A stretch of 18,888 nucleotides of DNA from Armatimonadaceae bacterium (GTDB taxonomy: Bacteria > Armatimonadota > Armatimonadia > Armatimonadales > Armatimonadaceae), in contig JAUJNC010000071.1 of the NCBI GenBank assembly GCA_030446525.1, positions 1 through 18,888 of the forward strand. Reading direction: 5' to 3'. The position numbers and the translations under genes were made by a program. The notes under the pieces were generated by a model. The model was not told the origin of the DNA. It saw only the letters and a program-made list of their open reading frames with translations, and ran no database searches. Below, in pieces: positions 7,171 to 14,260 of the stretch (positions within the stretch are counted from its first letter, which is position 1; each line of letters starts with the position of its first letter).

Positions 7171-8031
7171 TCAGGTCCGCTTGTTGCGCAGCCGGGCGCC
7201 GCCGGCCAGCCGGATGGTCCGTGTCACAGCGCGCCCGTCCCTTTCCGACAGCCCGAGTTCCACATCCACCCCGTTCACCTGGGACAGCCAGATGCCGGAG
7301 TCCGCCGCCGGGCTGACCGTGTAGTGGAACTGGACATCCGCGCCGTCGGCGGGGGTGTCGTTCAGGACCGCCTCCGAAGACACCAGGGAGACGTCCACGC
7401 GTCTCCCGTCCACGTAGGCGGCCGGCGTTCCCTCCGCCCGGGCGCTCAACGGGAACCGGTTTCGGGTGCCGTCGGCCGTGAGCTGATCGCACACGCGATA
7501 CGTATAACGGACCCGTTCCACCTGTCTGGCGATCACAAAGTTGGTGCGCTGCGGGCGCCTGGAGCCTGCGCCCACGAGCGTCGTCTGGGACAGCGTGCCC
7601 GTGGCGCGGTCGTACCGGAAGGCCACGACATCCCGGACGCCCGGCAGGAGGCCCTGCGCGGACGCGGGGTCGTAACCGGGCGCCTGGAGCACAAGGTCCA
7701 CGACGCCCGGGCCGCGCACGTCGTCCGGATCCGCGATCCGGGGCGTGGCGGTGGTCGTGTAAGTTGTGGCGCCGATGGTGCGCGCGGCAAGTATCTGGTC
7801 CGCCGCCCGCAGCTCACGCAGCATCTCGTCGAGCGACATCCGCGCCGAGGCCCCCATGCCGCTCTCCCGCGTGCGCCGGTCGGCGGTGCGGGTGGCGGTG
7901 GTGACCAGCCCCAGGACGAGCACCGTCACCAGCGCCAGGACGAACGTGGTGATCAGCAGCTCCATCAGCGCCACGCCGCGGGGCGCGCGCCGTCCGGTTC
8001 GGGGCGGGAAACGAAAAGCGGAACGCTTCAC
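7171..8031 (-). CDS. PilW-like prepilin-type protein (cassette 2, second gene)
   Basis: This is a 286-residue protein. The GTG start at 8031 overlaps the stop of the PilV-like gene as GTGA, with a GGAGGAG ribosome site just upstream. The class III signal is RRAPRG|VALMELLITTFVLALVT, with cleavage after Gly19 and Glu24 at +5. TRTADRRTRESGMGASARMS and LDEMLRELRAADQ mirror the cassette 1 copy at 4254-5123, as do FVIARQVERVRYTYRV, the GLSERDGRAVTRTIRL segment and the final RLRNKRT. The head domain between is diverged, which suggests different partners or surface properties for the two cassettes. Probable minor pilin or pseudopilin in the inner membrane. Confidence 0.78.
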   Translation of the reverse strand: MKRSAFRFPPRTGRRAPRGVALMELLITTFVLALVTVLVLGLVTTATRTADRRTRESGMGASARMSLDEMLRELRAADQILAARTIGATTYTTTATPRIADPDDVRGPGVVDLVLQAPGYDPASAQGLLPGVRDVVAFRYDRATGTLSQTTLVGAGSRRPQRTNFVIARQVERVRYTYRVCDQLTADGTRNRFPLSARAEGTPAAYVDGRRVDVSLVSSEAVLNDTPADGADVQFHYTVSPAADSGIWLSQVNGVDVELGLSERDGRAVTRTIRLAGGARLRNKRT

Positions 8032-8447
8032 GGGGTCACTCCTCCGGGCCCGACCAGCGTCGTCAGGGTGATCGACCTGGGCTGCGCACGGCCGCCCGCG
8101 TACCAGTCGATGACCACCCTTACCCTCTTCACCGGGTTACGGTAGTCTTCGACCGTCATGCTGGCGCTGCCACCGCCCAGTTGGGCCAGCTGCGGCAGGG
8201 GGCCGAGCGCGGCGTTGGAGTACTTGCCGTTGGCGAGTTTCGCGCCGTGGAACGAGCGCACGTTCTCGATCGCCTGCCGGGCCGCGTTGTAGGCCACGGT
8301 GGTCTGCTGCGCCGCATCCGACGCCGACGCGGTGGTCATCATCAGGGACAGGCCGTAGAGGATCAGCAGAACCGCCAAGGTGAGCGCGAGCACCGCGTCG
8401 AGCAGCAGGAAGCCACGGCGCGTGCCGCGGAGTCGTTGAAAGAGCAC
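8028..8447 (-). CDS. PilV-like prepilin-type protein (cassette 2, first gene)
   Basis: This is a 139-residue protein. The start is GTG 8447, preceded by GGAGGG at a normal distance. The leader is short: MLFQRLRGTRRG, with cleavage after Gly12. It is followed by FLLLDAVLALTLAVLLILYG, with Asp17 at +5, the same Glu-to-Asp change as the cassette 1 paralogue. Residues ~35-63 are encoded by the 89-bp identical block. The C-terminal domain ends RSITLTTLVGPGGVTP, close to RSVRVTTLVTPGGVAP in the other copy. Its stop overlaps the next gene's start, so the three genes 8447 to 5866 form one operon. Confidence 0.78.
   Translation of the reverse strand: MLFQRLRGTRRGFLLLDAVLALTLAVLLILYGLSLMMTTASASDAAQQTTVAYNAARQAIENVRSFHGAKLANGKYSNAALGPLPQLAQLGGGSASMTVEDYRNPVKRVRVVIDWYAGGRAQPRSITLTTLVGPGGVTP
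8241..8329. repeat. 89-bp direct repeat, copy 2 (copy 1 at 5339-5427)
   Basis: This block is identical to 5339-5427. It encodes the conserved segment just after the N-terminal helix of the PilV-like protein. Confidence 0.9.
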
Positions 8448-8510
8448 GAGTCCCTCCCCGGGCGGCCGTTACGCAGCGCCGAAGGAGACACGCCGCCCCA
8501 CAGCGATTAT
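8448..8510 (-). promoter_or_regulatory. Conserved leader upstream of pilin cassette 2
   Basis: This is the counterpart of 5597-5660, sharing the GGGGCGGCG, ACGGCCGC and GGAGGGACT blocks on the minus strand before the GTG start. No clear promoter hexamers were found between here and the hairpin at 8542. Confidence 0.4.
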
Positions 8511-8541
8511 CGGGCCGGCGACCCGGTTTTTTTAGGGGGTC

Positions 8542-8580
8542 GCGAACACACCGCAGCGAGATCGACTGCGGTGTGTTCGC
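8542..8580 (-). terminator. Perfect 15-bp stem hairpin between the prepilin gene and cassette 2
   Basis: GCGAACACACCGCAG (8542-8556) pairs perfectly with CTGCGGTGTGTTCGC (8566-8580) around a nine-base loop. It lies 30 bases past the stop of the minus-strand prepilin gene and before cassette 2. No T-run follows on the minus strand; the nearby T-run (8527-8533) is on the plus strand. It may end or attenuate transcription between the prepilin gene and the cassette, or be a protein-binding site. Confidence 0.5.
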
Positions 8581-8610
8581 TGCGCCCGATTGATTTAAAC
8601 GGCCAAGAAT

Positions 8611-9558
8611 CTAATCGTCCTGACGGCTGAAGGCGGACATCACGCCTTGGGCATTGCGCCGGGCCAGAGTTTCGATCTTCATCGCCTTGGCGTGCCCGTC
8701 CGCGTAGATAACGGCGATGGTATCGAGGTGTCGCTCGACCAGGTTGGTCGCGCCGCCAGTCAAGCGTTTCGGGTTGGCCGTCGGGTGGATCGTCGGATTC
8801 CCGGGAACGTTGGGCCAGGCGAAGTCGGCGTTGCCGCCCCCGATGGTTTGCCCCGGGTTGCCGCCGACCGCATCGGCCACCATCACCGTTGTGGACACGG
8901 CCTCAACCGCAGCCAGAGGGACAACGGTGCCGGTCAAGCCGTTGGCGATAACGTCGGGGGGGTTACCGGTATTCTGGTAGTAAGCGTTGTTCCAATAGTA
9001 GGAGCCGAACTTGTCCCGGTTGTCCGGCGGCCCCGCGGTGCGGTCGGCGGGCGGATACACGTATCGGGCGGTAGCGGTGGAGTCGCTGGGGCAGACAAAC
9101 AACTGCGTGTTCTTGACGTAGGGATGAAGAACGTCCATCCACTTGTAGCTGGTATCGACGCCGTTGCCGGTGCCCTGCGAGCCGGGATTGGGGTAGGCGT
9201 AAAAGTGGCGCGGCAAACACTCGTCGTAGTCCTGCACGTACTGCATCACGCCCAGCCCGATCTGCTTGAGGTTGCTGATGCACGCCGTGCGCCGCGCACT
9301 CTCTCTGGCTCGCCCGAACACGGGGAAAAGGATGGCGGCGAGGATCGCTATTATGGCGATGACGACGAGCAGCTCGATCAGGGTAAAGGCCGCCCCGGCC
9401 TGGGGTGCTGATGTCCGCCGTGCCGGCACGGCGCCCCTGCGCGCGGGCGCGCCGTGGGCTCGCGCAGGCGCGAACGTGATCCGCGTGAAACCTTGGCTTT
9501 GCGTGATCGCTTCGTTTTGTCGTGGGAGGCTCGCGCGTCCCGGAGTCCCGTTCTTCAT
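8611..9558 (-). CDS. Prepilin-like protein with H-X9-DG C-terminal motif (DUF1559-like)
   Basis: This is a 315-residue protein. ATG 9558 is chosen because AAAGGAG lies seven bases upstream; the frame stays open to 9615 without such a site. The N-terminal helix [20 protein letters not shown] follows a 57-residue Arg/Ala-rich leader, far longer than usual. The residue before Phe58 is Ala rather than Gly, and Glu62 is at +5. [20 protein letters not shown], then [16 protein letters not shown], is the classic Armatimonadota/Planctomycetota continuation. A beta-rich head includes [19 protein letters not shown]. His277, nine residues, then Asp-Gly gives the H-X9-DG signature. These proteins are numerous in such genomes and are thought to be pseudopilins or surface proteins; individual functions are unknown. 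It lies upstream of the pilin cassettes, separated by a strong hairpin. Confidence 0.85.
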   Translation of the reverse strand: MKNGTPGRASLPRQNEAITQSQGFTRITFAPARAHGAPARRGAVPARRTSAPQAGAAFTLIELLVVIAIIAILAAILFPVFGRARESARRTACISNLKQIGLGVMQYVQDYDECLPRHFYAYPNPGSQGTGNGVDTSYKWMDVLHPYVKNTQLFVCPSDSTATARYVYPPADRTAGPPDNRDKFGSYYWNNAYYQNTGNPPDVIANGLTGTVVPLAAVEAVSTTVMVADAVGGNPGQTIGGGNADFAWPNVPGNPTIHPTANPKRLTGGATNLVERHLDTIAVIYADGHAKAMKIETLARRNAQGVMSAFSRQDD

Positions 9559-9618
9559 ACCAGTCTCCTTTGCAATGGCAGTTGCGTGATGCCGATCAAC
9601 GGCAAACAAGAACAATCG

Positions 9619-10812
9619 TCAGGGCGCCGGTTTGACCGGCGCCGGCTTTGCGGGGAAGCCCTTGCTGGCTTCGGGGTTGCCGAAAAGCTGCAGATAGGCG
9701 GCGGCGGCGCGCGGCAGGTCATCCAGGGTGTGCAGACCTTCGTTGACGGGATTCGACCAGAAATAGGAGTGGTAGGCCAGCGAAGCGGGGCCGGCGGGGG
9801 GAAGGTTGTTCATCCACTCGGCGAACTTGCGGATGAAAACCGCGTTGTCGCCGCCCCCGATCAAGCTGCCTTCGGTGCCGTCGCCCGTTTCCACCTGGCC
9901 TTCGATGCCCCACTCGGGAATGCTCAGCGGCTTGCCCTTGGCCAGCGCGAACCGGCGCACCGCCTCGAGGCGCGGCAAAAAGCCTTCCGCCCACGCTTTT
10001 TCGGGGTCGTCCCAGCCCTTCTTTTCGCGGCTGAAGTATTTCCGGCTCAAGCCCCGGTCGTAAATGTCCGTGCCCACGATGTCCACGTACGCGTCGCCGG
10101 GATACGCTTTTTCGGCCCACAATCCGAAGTCCTGGCTCGACCCGTTGAAGTCGAAGGTGAAGTCGGGCGAAACCGAGCGCATCACCGTGACGACGTGGCG
10201 AAAGGCGGCGGCGTAAAGCTCAGGATTCTCGACCGCCGACCAGGGATACCAGCGCCCGCTGAACTCGTGACCGACGCGCAGGATCGCGTCCGGAAAACCG
10301 GCCTGCACCAGCAGGCGGCCGGTCTCCCGGTAAGCCTTGTCGTGCTTGCCGCTGATCGTTTCTTGCAAATAGCCGCGCACCGCGACGACTCCCTCCGGCG
10401 TTTTAGCGTTATGTAGCCCGTTCTTCGGGGCAAAGGCCAGCGGGATGATGATGCACAGCTTGACCCGTCCCTTCAGCGGTTGCAACACCTTCGAGCCGAG
10501 CACGTTATCCCTCGCCTGTGCTATCATCGCTTCCGGCGAGGCGCGGCCCGTGAAGTAGGTGAAGTAGGGAATGGGTCGGCCCAGCCACGCCTCGACTTCA
10601 GGAAAGCGGCCCTTGGAGGCGAACAGCCCCGTCCGGTCGTAGGCCGCGCCGTGCCCGGACGGCTTGAAGTTTTTGGGCGCGATCAGCGCGGCGGTTTGTT
10701 CCGGCGTGCGCTTGACGACGGGCGCCGCTTCCTGCGCCCTCACGCCTCCGGCTTGCAGCAGTGTCGCGGTCGTGAGAATGAGTCCGGCCTTGCGACACCA
10801 AATCGTTTCCAT
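9619..10812 (-). CDS. GH26-type glycoside hydrolase (beta-mannanase-like), secreted
   Basis: ATG 10812 gives 397 residues; a TTG start at 10833 is also open. Neither has an ideal ribosome site (AAAGGA lies 12 bases before ATG 10812). Residues 1-27 form a signal peptide (RKAGLILTTATLLQAGGVRAQ). The barrel runs from ~60 to ~375. ILRVGHEFSGRWYPWS carries the probable acid/base Glu183, matching the GH26 H-E-x-[NS]-G-x-W pattern. KPLSIPEWG carries the probable nucleophile Glu300. YVDIVGTDIYDRG is the expected strand between them. GH26 enzymes cleave beta-1,4-mannans or mixed-linkage glucans/xylans; the substrate here is not determined. It follows the beta-helix gene by 17 bp, implying cotranscription. 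A decayed partial copy of its 5' region lies at 12822-12919. Confidence 0.8.
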   Translation of the reverse strand: METIWCRKAGLILTTATLLQAGGVRAQEAAPVVKRTPEQTAALIAPKNFKPSGHGAAYDRTGLFASKGRFPEVEAWLGRPIPYFTYFTGRASPEAMIAQARDNVLGSKVLQPLKGRVKLCIIIPLAFAPKNGLHNAKTPEGVVAVRGYLQETISGKHDKAYRETGRLLVQAGFPDAILRVGHEFSGRWYPWSAVENPELYAAAFRHVVTVMRSVSPDFTFDFNGSSQDFGLWAEKAYPGDAYVDIVGTDIYDRGLSRKYFSREKKGWDDPEKAWAEGFLPRLEAVRRFALAKGKPLSIPEWGIEGQVETGDGTEGSLIGGGDNAVFIRKFAEWMNNLPPAGPASLAYHSYFWSNPVNEGLHTLDDLPRAAAAYLQLFGNPEASKGFPAKPAPVKPAP

Positions 10813-10829
10813 GGTCCTGTAATGTCCTT

Positions 10830-12011
10830 TCAAAAAGGTTTCCGGCGGCCACGGCTTTGGGCCGCGCGATCTGCGGCAGTGTCCTTCTCACCGACGCCCA
10901 GCGGTCCGTCGTCGGGGTCGATAGGATCCCACGTCGCACCCACTCCGAATCGCATGGCGGCGGAGCCGGTCGCGTGCGCGCCGATGTCCGGCGGATTGGA
11001 ACTCGGCGGGTTCGACTGGGAGCTGGTGTTGAAATTGGGAATCGGCACCCCGCCCGCCTGGCCCGGGCTTCCCGTCCGCAACTGGTAAAAGCCGCTGGGC
11101 CGTGGCGTGGGCGTGTCCGCTCCCGGCGGGTCGTTCGTGGGATAGGTGCCGCTGCCCGCCGCCCAGGCGGGCGATGCCGGAATGTCCCCCGTCACCCAGG
11201 AAAAATCCACTCCCGGTTGGTTCGGTTGGTTGTGCAGATCGTTCTGCGCCACGCAGTTGACCCAGTCGGTGTTCTTGCTGTCGTCGGCGATGTAGTTGGT
11301 TGTGGTCACCCAGATGTTGTTGCGGATGATGACGCGCTCGACGTTTGCGGGAGCCTTCTTCGTGTCGTAGAGGTTCATCAACTCCTTGATGCCCATCGCG
11401 TCCGAAACGAGCGACGTGTTGTGGTAGACGTAGAGCGGCCCGATGAAGTGCGCATTATCGACGCTTTTTAGCTTCAGGATTTCGTAGGAAACGTCGAAAC
11501 CCTCCTGGAGCGGCCAGCCCGCGTAGCCACGGGCGATCACGTTGCGGAAAAAATACGAGGGACCGATAGTCGAGCACTGATGGCTCAGCCGGCTGTAATT
11601 GGCGTCGAAGTAGTTTCCCCAGACGCGGACGTTGCAGTTGCCCCCGTCCGCCTCGATGGCATCGTCGGCGCAGTGCCGGAAGGTGTTGCCGTAGATGTCG
11701 GAGTCGGGACCGGGAAAGCCCGTCTTGGCGAAGTTTGCGCCCAGCCCCAGAATATCCTCGAAGGGCTTGCTCGCGTCGGAGTAGAACTCGTTGAAGCGAA
11801 TGACGTGGTTGCCTTCCCACGCGCCCTCCCCCGTCGCGCCGTCCGTCGTGCCGGTGCGAATCGCAAAGGGGCCGTGGGGATGCCCGCCCCGGACGGCGAA
11901 CTCCTGCCAGACGGCGGCCCGATAGCGGGGATGATGGATGCGGCAGTTTTGAATCGTCACGCGCCGCGTCTTGTCAGCGATGATGGCGCCATCCTGCGCC
12001 CCGATGGCCAC
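10830..12011 (-). CDS. C-terminal part of a split right-handed beta-helix protein
   Basis: This 393-residue open frame starts at GTG 12011 only because the frame breaks upstream. The same frame is readable further back as RDWDYGSPAPGD before VAIGAQDGAIIADKTRRVTI. Repeating turns (NHVIRFNEFYSDASKPFEDI, DIYGNTFRHCADDAIEADGG, CNVRVWGNYFDANYSRLSHQ, YFFRNVIARG, VERVIIRNNIWV) form a parallel beta-helix of the pectate-lyase/NosD superfamily type. It is followed by a Pro/Ser-rich stretch and a basic C-terminus. Such extracellular proteins bind or cleave polysaccharides. No catalytic residues could be assigned. Upstream, at least two one-base shifts (near 12056-12058 and 12137-12139) separate it from its N-terminal part, so the gene is either decayed or mis-sequenced. 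The GH26-type gene follows in the same direction. Confidence 0.7.
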   Translation of the reverse strand: MAIGAQDGAIIADKTRRVTIQNCRIHHPRYRAAVWQEFAVRGGHPHGPFAIRTGTTDGATGEGAWEGNHVIRFNEFYSDASKPFEDILGLGANFAKTGFPGPDSDIYGNTFRHCADDAIEADGGNCNVRVWGNYFDANYSRLSHQCSTIGPSYFFRNVIARGYAGWPLQEGFDVSYEILKLKSVDNAHFIGPLYVYHNTSLVSDAMGIKELMNLYDTKKAPANVERVIIRNNIWVTTTNYIADDSKNTDWVNCVAQNDLHNQPNQPGVDFSWVTGDIPASPAWAAGSGTYPTNDPPGADTPTPRPSGFYQLRTGSPGQAGGVPIPNFNTSSQSNPPSSNPPDIGAHATGSAAMRFGVGATWDPIDPDDGPLGVGEKDTAADRAAQSRGRRKPF

Positions 12012-12127
12012 GTCGCCCGGCGCGGGGGAGCCATAATCCCAATCTCGACTGCTCCGGGCCGTTTTCGCTGTTCGTCACCGCCTGAGTGCGGCCCCAGTTC
12101 AAGATGTTGCAGCGGTCGATGATGACG
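12012..12127 (-). other. Bridge between the two halves of the beta-helix gene, open in a third frame
   Basis: The minus strand here reads SDVIIDRCNILNWGRT, then QAVTNSENG, in a frame one base off from both flanking fragments. It is a plausible beta-helix turn joining the halves. Both switch points contain GCCCGG on the minus strand, and removing one C from each CCC would fuse all three pieces into one protein of roughly 630 residues. Confidence 0.65.
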
Positions 12128-12697
12128 TCAGACACCGGGCGCGACGACGATGGCGTTTTTGCGCGCGCCGGAAATGTTGACGTTGCGGATGATCACCTTG
12201 TTATGGCGAACGGTGATCGCCACGTCGGGGCCGCTCTCGTCGTTGGTGATGGTGCCGCCTCCGCCGTCGTAGACCTGCCAGGCGGTGTCGTTGCCGCCGG
12301 AATCGGCGGCAAAAGAAACGTTGGCTCCCGTCGGGATGGCTTTGATCGGCAGCCCAGTGGTGGGAGGGTTGTCGGCCCGCGTCCACACGGCGAGTTCTTT
12401 CACCGATTCACCCGGCACCGAAAGCTTGATCCGGTGGAGAGTTCCCGGCCTGAGGTTCACGATGCTGCCGCGAAACTGGCCTTGATGGGCCGGATGCACA
12501 TCGGTGTCGGGGACGCCGGACACGCCGTCCCAGTAGAGGTCTTGCGCCTTGTTCCAGGTGGTCTCGCCGGCATCGCGCCGATATTGCACCGTGCAGGAGG
12601 GGGCAATAGGGCGCGTCCAGTAGATCGAAATGCAGTTGTAGGTGGAGCGCGTTTCCAAGGCATCGGCGGTGGCGGGGCCAACCACCGCCAAAGTCAT
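12128..12697 (-). CDS. N-terminal part of the split protein: fibronectin-III-like domain and first helix turns
   Basis: This 189-residue frame is bounded by ATG 12697 and TGA at 12130-12128. Translation of the same frame upstream gives RLCRLGTVRLALAAA before MTLAVVGPATADA, a convincing signal peptide lacking an in-frame ATG, GTG or TTG. A gene-like ATG at 12773 is one frame away, so a further frameshift near the start is possible. Residues ~13-105 (YNCISIYWTRPIAPSCTVQY, then LRPGTLHRIKLSVPG, then ELAVWTRADNPPT) look like a fibronectin type III fold. TITNDESGPDVAITVRHNKV and IIRNVNISGARKNAIVVAPG begin the beta-helix. It is the 5' part of the gene continuing at 10830-12011. Expression of a full protein is doubtful unless the shifts are sequencing errors. 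Confidence 0.65.
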   Translation of the reverse strand: MTLAVVGPATADALETRSTYNCISIYWTRPIAPSCTVQYRRDAGETTWNKAQDLYWDGVSGVPDTDVHPAHQGQFRGSIVNLRPGTLHRIKLSVPGESVKELAVWTRADNPPTTGLPIKAIPTGANVSFAADSGGNDTAWQVYDGGGGTITNDESGPDVAITVRHNKVIIRNVNISGARKNAIVVAPGV

Positions 12698-12821
12698 GGC
12701 CGCGGCGAGCGCCAGCCGGACGGTGCCAAGCCGGCACAGGCGCGCGATGCTCGGCGAGAGGAGTGGATCTCATCGTGATTTTTGCTCTAGACAGCCTGCT
12801 CTAAGCGGCATGGCTTCTGGC

Positions 12822-12919
12822 GAATGGGCCGCCCCAGCCACGCCTCGACTTCAGGAAAGCGGCCCTTGGCGGCGAAGATTCCCAGCCGGTCATACGCCGC
12901 GCCGCGTCCCGATGGGGCG
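12822..12919 (-). pseudogene. Remnant of a second GH26-type gene (N-terminal fragment)
   Basis: On the minus strand this segment encodes APSGRGAAYDRLGIFAAKG, then RFPEVEAWLGRPI. The intact GH26 gene has PSGHGAAYDRTGLFASKG, then RFPEVEAWLGRPI. DNA of 12822-12914 aligns with 10569-10661 without gaps at roughly 85% identity by eye. Homology ends abruptly on both sides and no barrel or catalytic residues follow, so this is a fragment rather than a gene. The rest of 12774-13022 shows no gene. Confidence 0.75.
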
Positions 12920-13022
12920 TTTACCCCTGGCTGTCTCGTCGCATCCGAAACCAGCAAAGGACGATCAGGGCAAAACCTGGCTCGGATTCGGCCGGCTCCG
13001 TTTCCTGATTTTTCCGACCCCG

Positions 13023-13050
13023 TTGACATCCTAAACGTTTAGGGTATAAT
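13023..13050 (+). promoter_or_regulatory. Consensus sigma-70 promoter of the LacI-family regulator
   Basis: A perfect TTGACA (13023-13028) and a perfect TATAAT (13045-13050) are separated by 16 bp. The regulator's ATG is at 13089, leaving a leader of about 30 nt. The two consensus hexamers in this GC-rich background make it the strongest promoter in the window. Confidence 0.85.
13030..13043. promoter_or_regulatory. LacI-type operator, perfect 14-bp palindrome
   Basis: CCTAAACGTTTAGG is perfectly symmetric with a central CG step, the hallmark of LacI/GalR-family operators. It fills the spacer between -35 and -10 of the promoter for the adjacent LacI-family gene, so bound repressor would block RNA polymerase directly. 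Autoregulation is the simplest reading. I found no second copy elsewhere in the window. Confidence 0.75.
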
Positions 13051-13088
13051 GCCGTTATCAGTTTAACCTGAACATCCGGGAAAATGCA

Positions 13089-14228
13089 ATGGCCCAGCGA
13101 AAAAAAATGGCGGCCCCGCAGGCGGAAATGAGGAAGGGCCGTCGCCAACCGGAAAAAAGCCCGCGCGAAACGGCGGCGGTTCGCGCGGCGACCATCCATG
13201 ACGTGGCGCGGGCGGCCGGGGTGAGTAATTTCACCGTTTCGTGCGCGCTCAACGGCAAGAGCGGCGTGGCCGAGACGACGCGGGCCGCGGTCGAGGCGGC
13301 GGCACGCCAGCTGGGGTATCGCCCGAACCCGCACGCGCAGCGGCTGGTCTCCGGGCGCGCGCTGAACGCGGTCGGTTTGTTCTCTTTAAACCTCGATTTC
13401 GGCGTCGGCACGCGCAAGATGCGCGAGATCCAGCGGTCGCTGCTGGAGCGCGGTTTTTCCGCCGCGATCCACGGCTTCGGCTATTACGCGGCGCAAAACG
13501 CGGTCGATCAGGCCGCGCTGTTGTCCGATTTGCGTCGTCAAGCGCCGCGCGCCATCGTGTGCGAGACGAACGGGCTGCAAGACGAGGCCGTGGAAGAACT
13601 CCGGCTGTACGTCGCCGAGGGCGGCACGCTGGTGTGCCACTGTCCCTACCTGGATGTCGATGTGGCGTGCGACAAGGTCATCCTGGACTACGCGCCCGCC
13701 ACGCGCGCGGCGGCGCTGCATTTGTTGGCGATGGGTCATCGCGAGCCGGGCTTTTTTATGGTGTCGCCGCACAAGCCGATCGGCCCCCTGGTGGACGGCT
13801 TCCGGCAAGGATTGCGCGAAGGCGGCTCCGACCTGCGCGAAGACCGCATCTTGTGGGGCGGCGACTACGCGGCCTACGAAGAAGCCGGCGAATCGCTGGC
13901 GCGACAGTTCCTCGCGCTGCGTGAGTGGCCCTCGGCGGTGTATGTCGTGAACGATTACGTGGCGCAGGTGTTCATCGCCGAGATCGGGCGCGCGGGCGTG
14001 CGCGTGCCCGACGATCTCAGCGTGATCGGCAACGACGATGCGCCGATCGCGCGCTGCGGCGTGCTGCCACTCACAACCGTCTCGCATCCGGTCGCGGCCA
14101 TCACTGCGAGCGTGCTGCGGCTGCTTTACAGCCGATTGGACGGGCATTACGATGGCGAACCGCGCCGCGAGATCGTGCGCAGCGAGCTGGTGCATCGCCA
14201 GAGCGTCGTCCCGCCGCGCGGCGCGTGA
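13089..14228 (+). CDS. LacI/GalR-family transcriptional regulator
   Basis: This is a 379-residue protein. An N-terminal basic extension of about 33 residues precedes the helix-turn-helix TIHDVARAAGVSNFTVSCAL (residues 35-54) and the hinge region NPHAQRLVSGR (~80-90). The periplasmic-binding-protein-like effector domain spans ~95-375 and includes YVVNDYVAQVFIAEIGRAGV, VPDDLSVIGNDDAPIARCG and LTTVSHPVAAI, all standard for the family. Cys52 sits in recognition-helix territory where Arg or Ser is common. It should act as a sugar-responsive repressor of its own promoter and, by position, of the downstream lyase-like and transporter genes; the first lies only 32 bp after its stop. The ligand cannot be read from sequence, but an oligogalacturonide-derived sugar fits the context. 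ATG 13089 is chosen because it is first after the promoter; the ribosome site is weak. Confidence 0.92.
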   Translation: MAQRKKMAAPQAEMRKGRRQPEKSPRETAAVRAATIHDVARAAGVSNFTVSCALNGKSGVAETTRAAVEAAARQLGYRPNPHAQRLVSGRALNAVGLFSLNLDFGVGTRKMREIQRSLLERGFSAAIHGFGYYAAQNAVDQAALLSDLRRQAPRAIVCETNGLQDEAVEELRLYVAEGGTLVCHCPYLDVDVACDKVILDYAPATRAAALHLLAMGHREPGFFMVSPHKPIGPLVDGFRQGLREGGSDLREDRILWGGDYAAYEEAGESLARQFLALREWPSAVYVVNDYVAQVFIAEIGRAGVRVPDDLSVIGNDDAPIARCGVLPLTTVSHPVAAITASVLRLLYSRLDGHYDGEPRREIVRSELVHRQSVVPPRGA

Positions 14229-14260
14229 ATCGCGTGGCGCCGGAGGAGGCGGCCCTTTGC

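Noticed and set aside
7135..8145. 336-codon plus-strand open frame opposite the PilW-like gene
   Set aside because: Low-complexity Arg/Gly/His-rich product with no start signal; the minus-strand gene is supported by overlap coupling and homology.
12125..12140. Programmed +1 frameshift at GTC-TGA-C in the beta-helix gene
   Set aside because: It resembles the prfB-type site but lacks an evident upstream stimulator, and a second shift about 80 bp further on makes decay or sequencing error more likely.
13925..14260. Upstream extension of the first lyase-like frame into the LacI gene
   Set aside because: It reads the LacI gene out of frame; the ribosome site and homology to copy 2 place the start at 14261.
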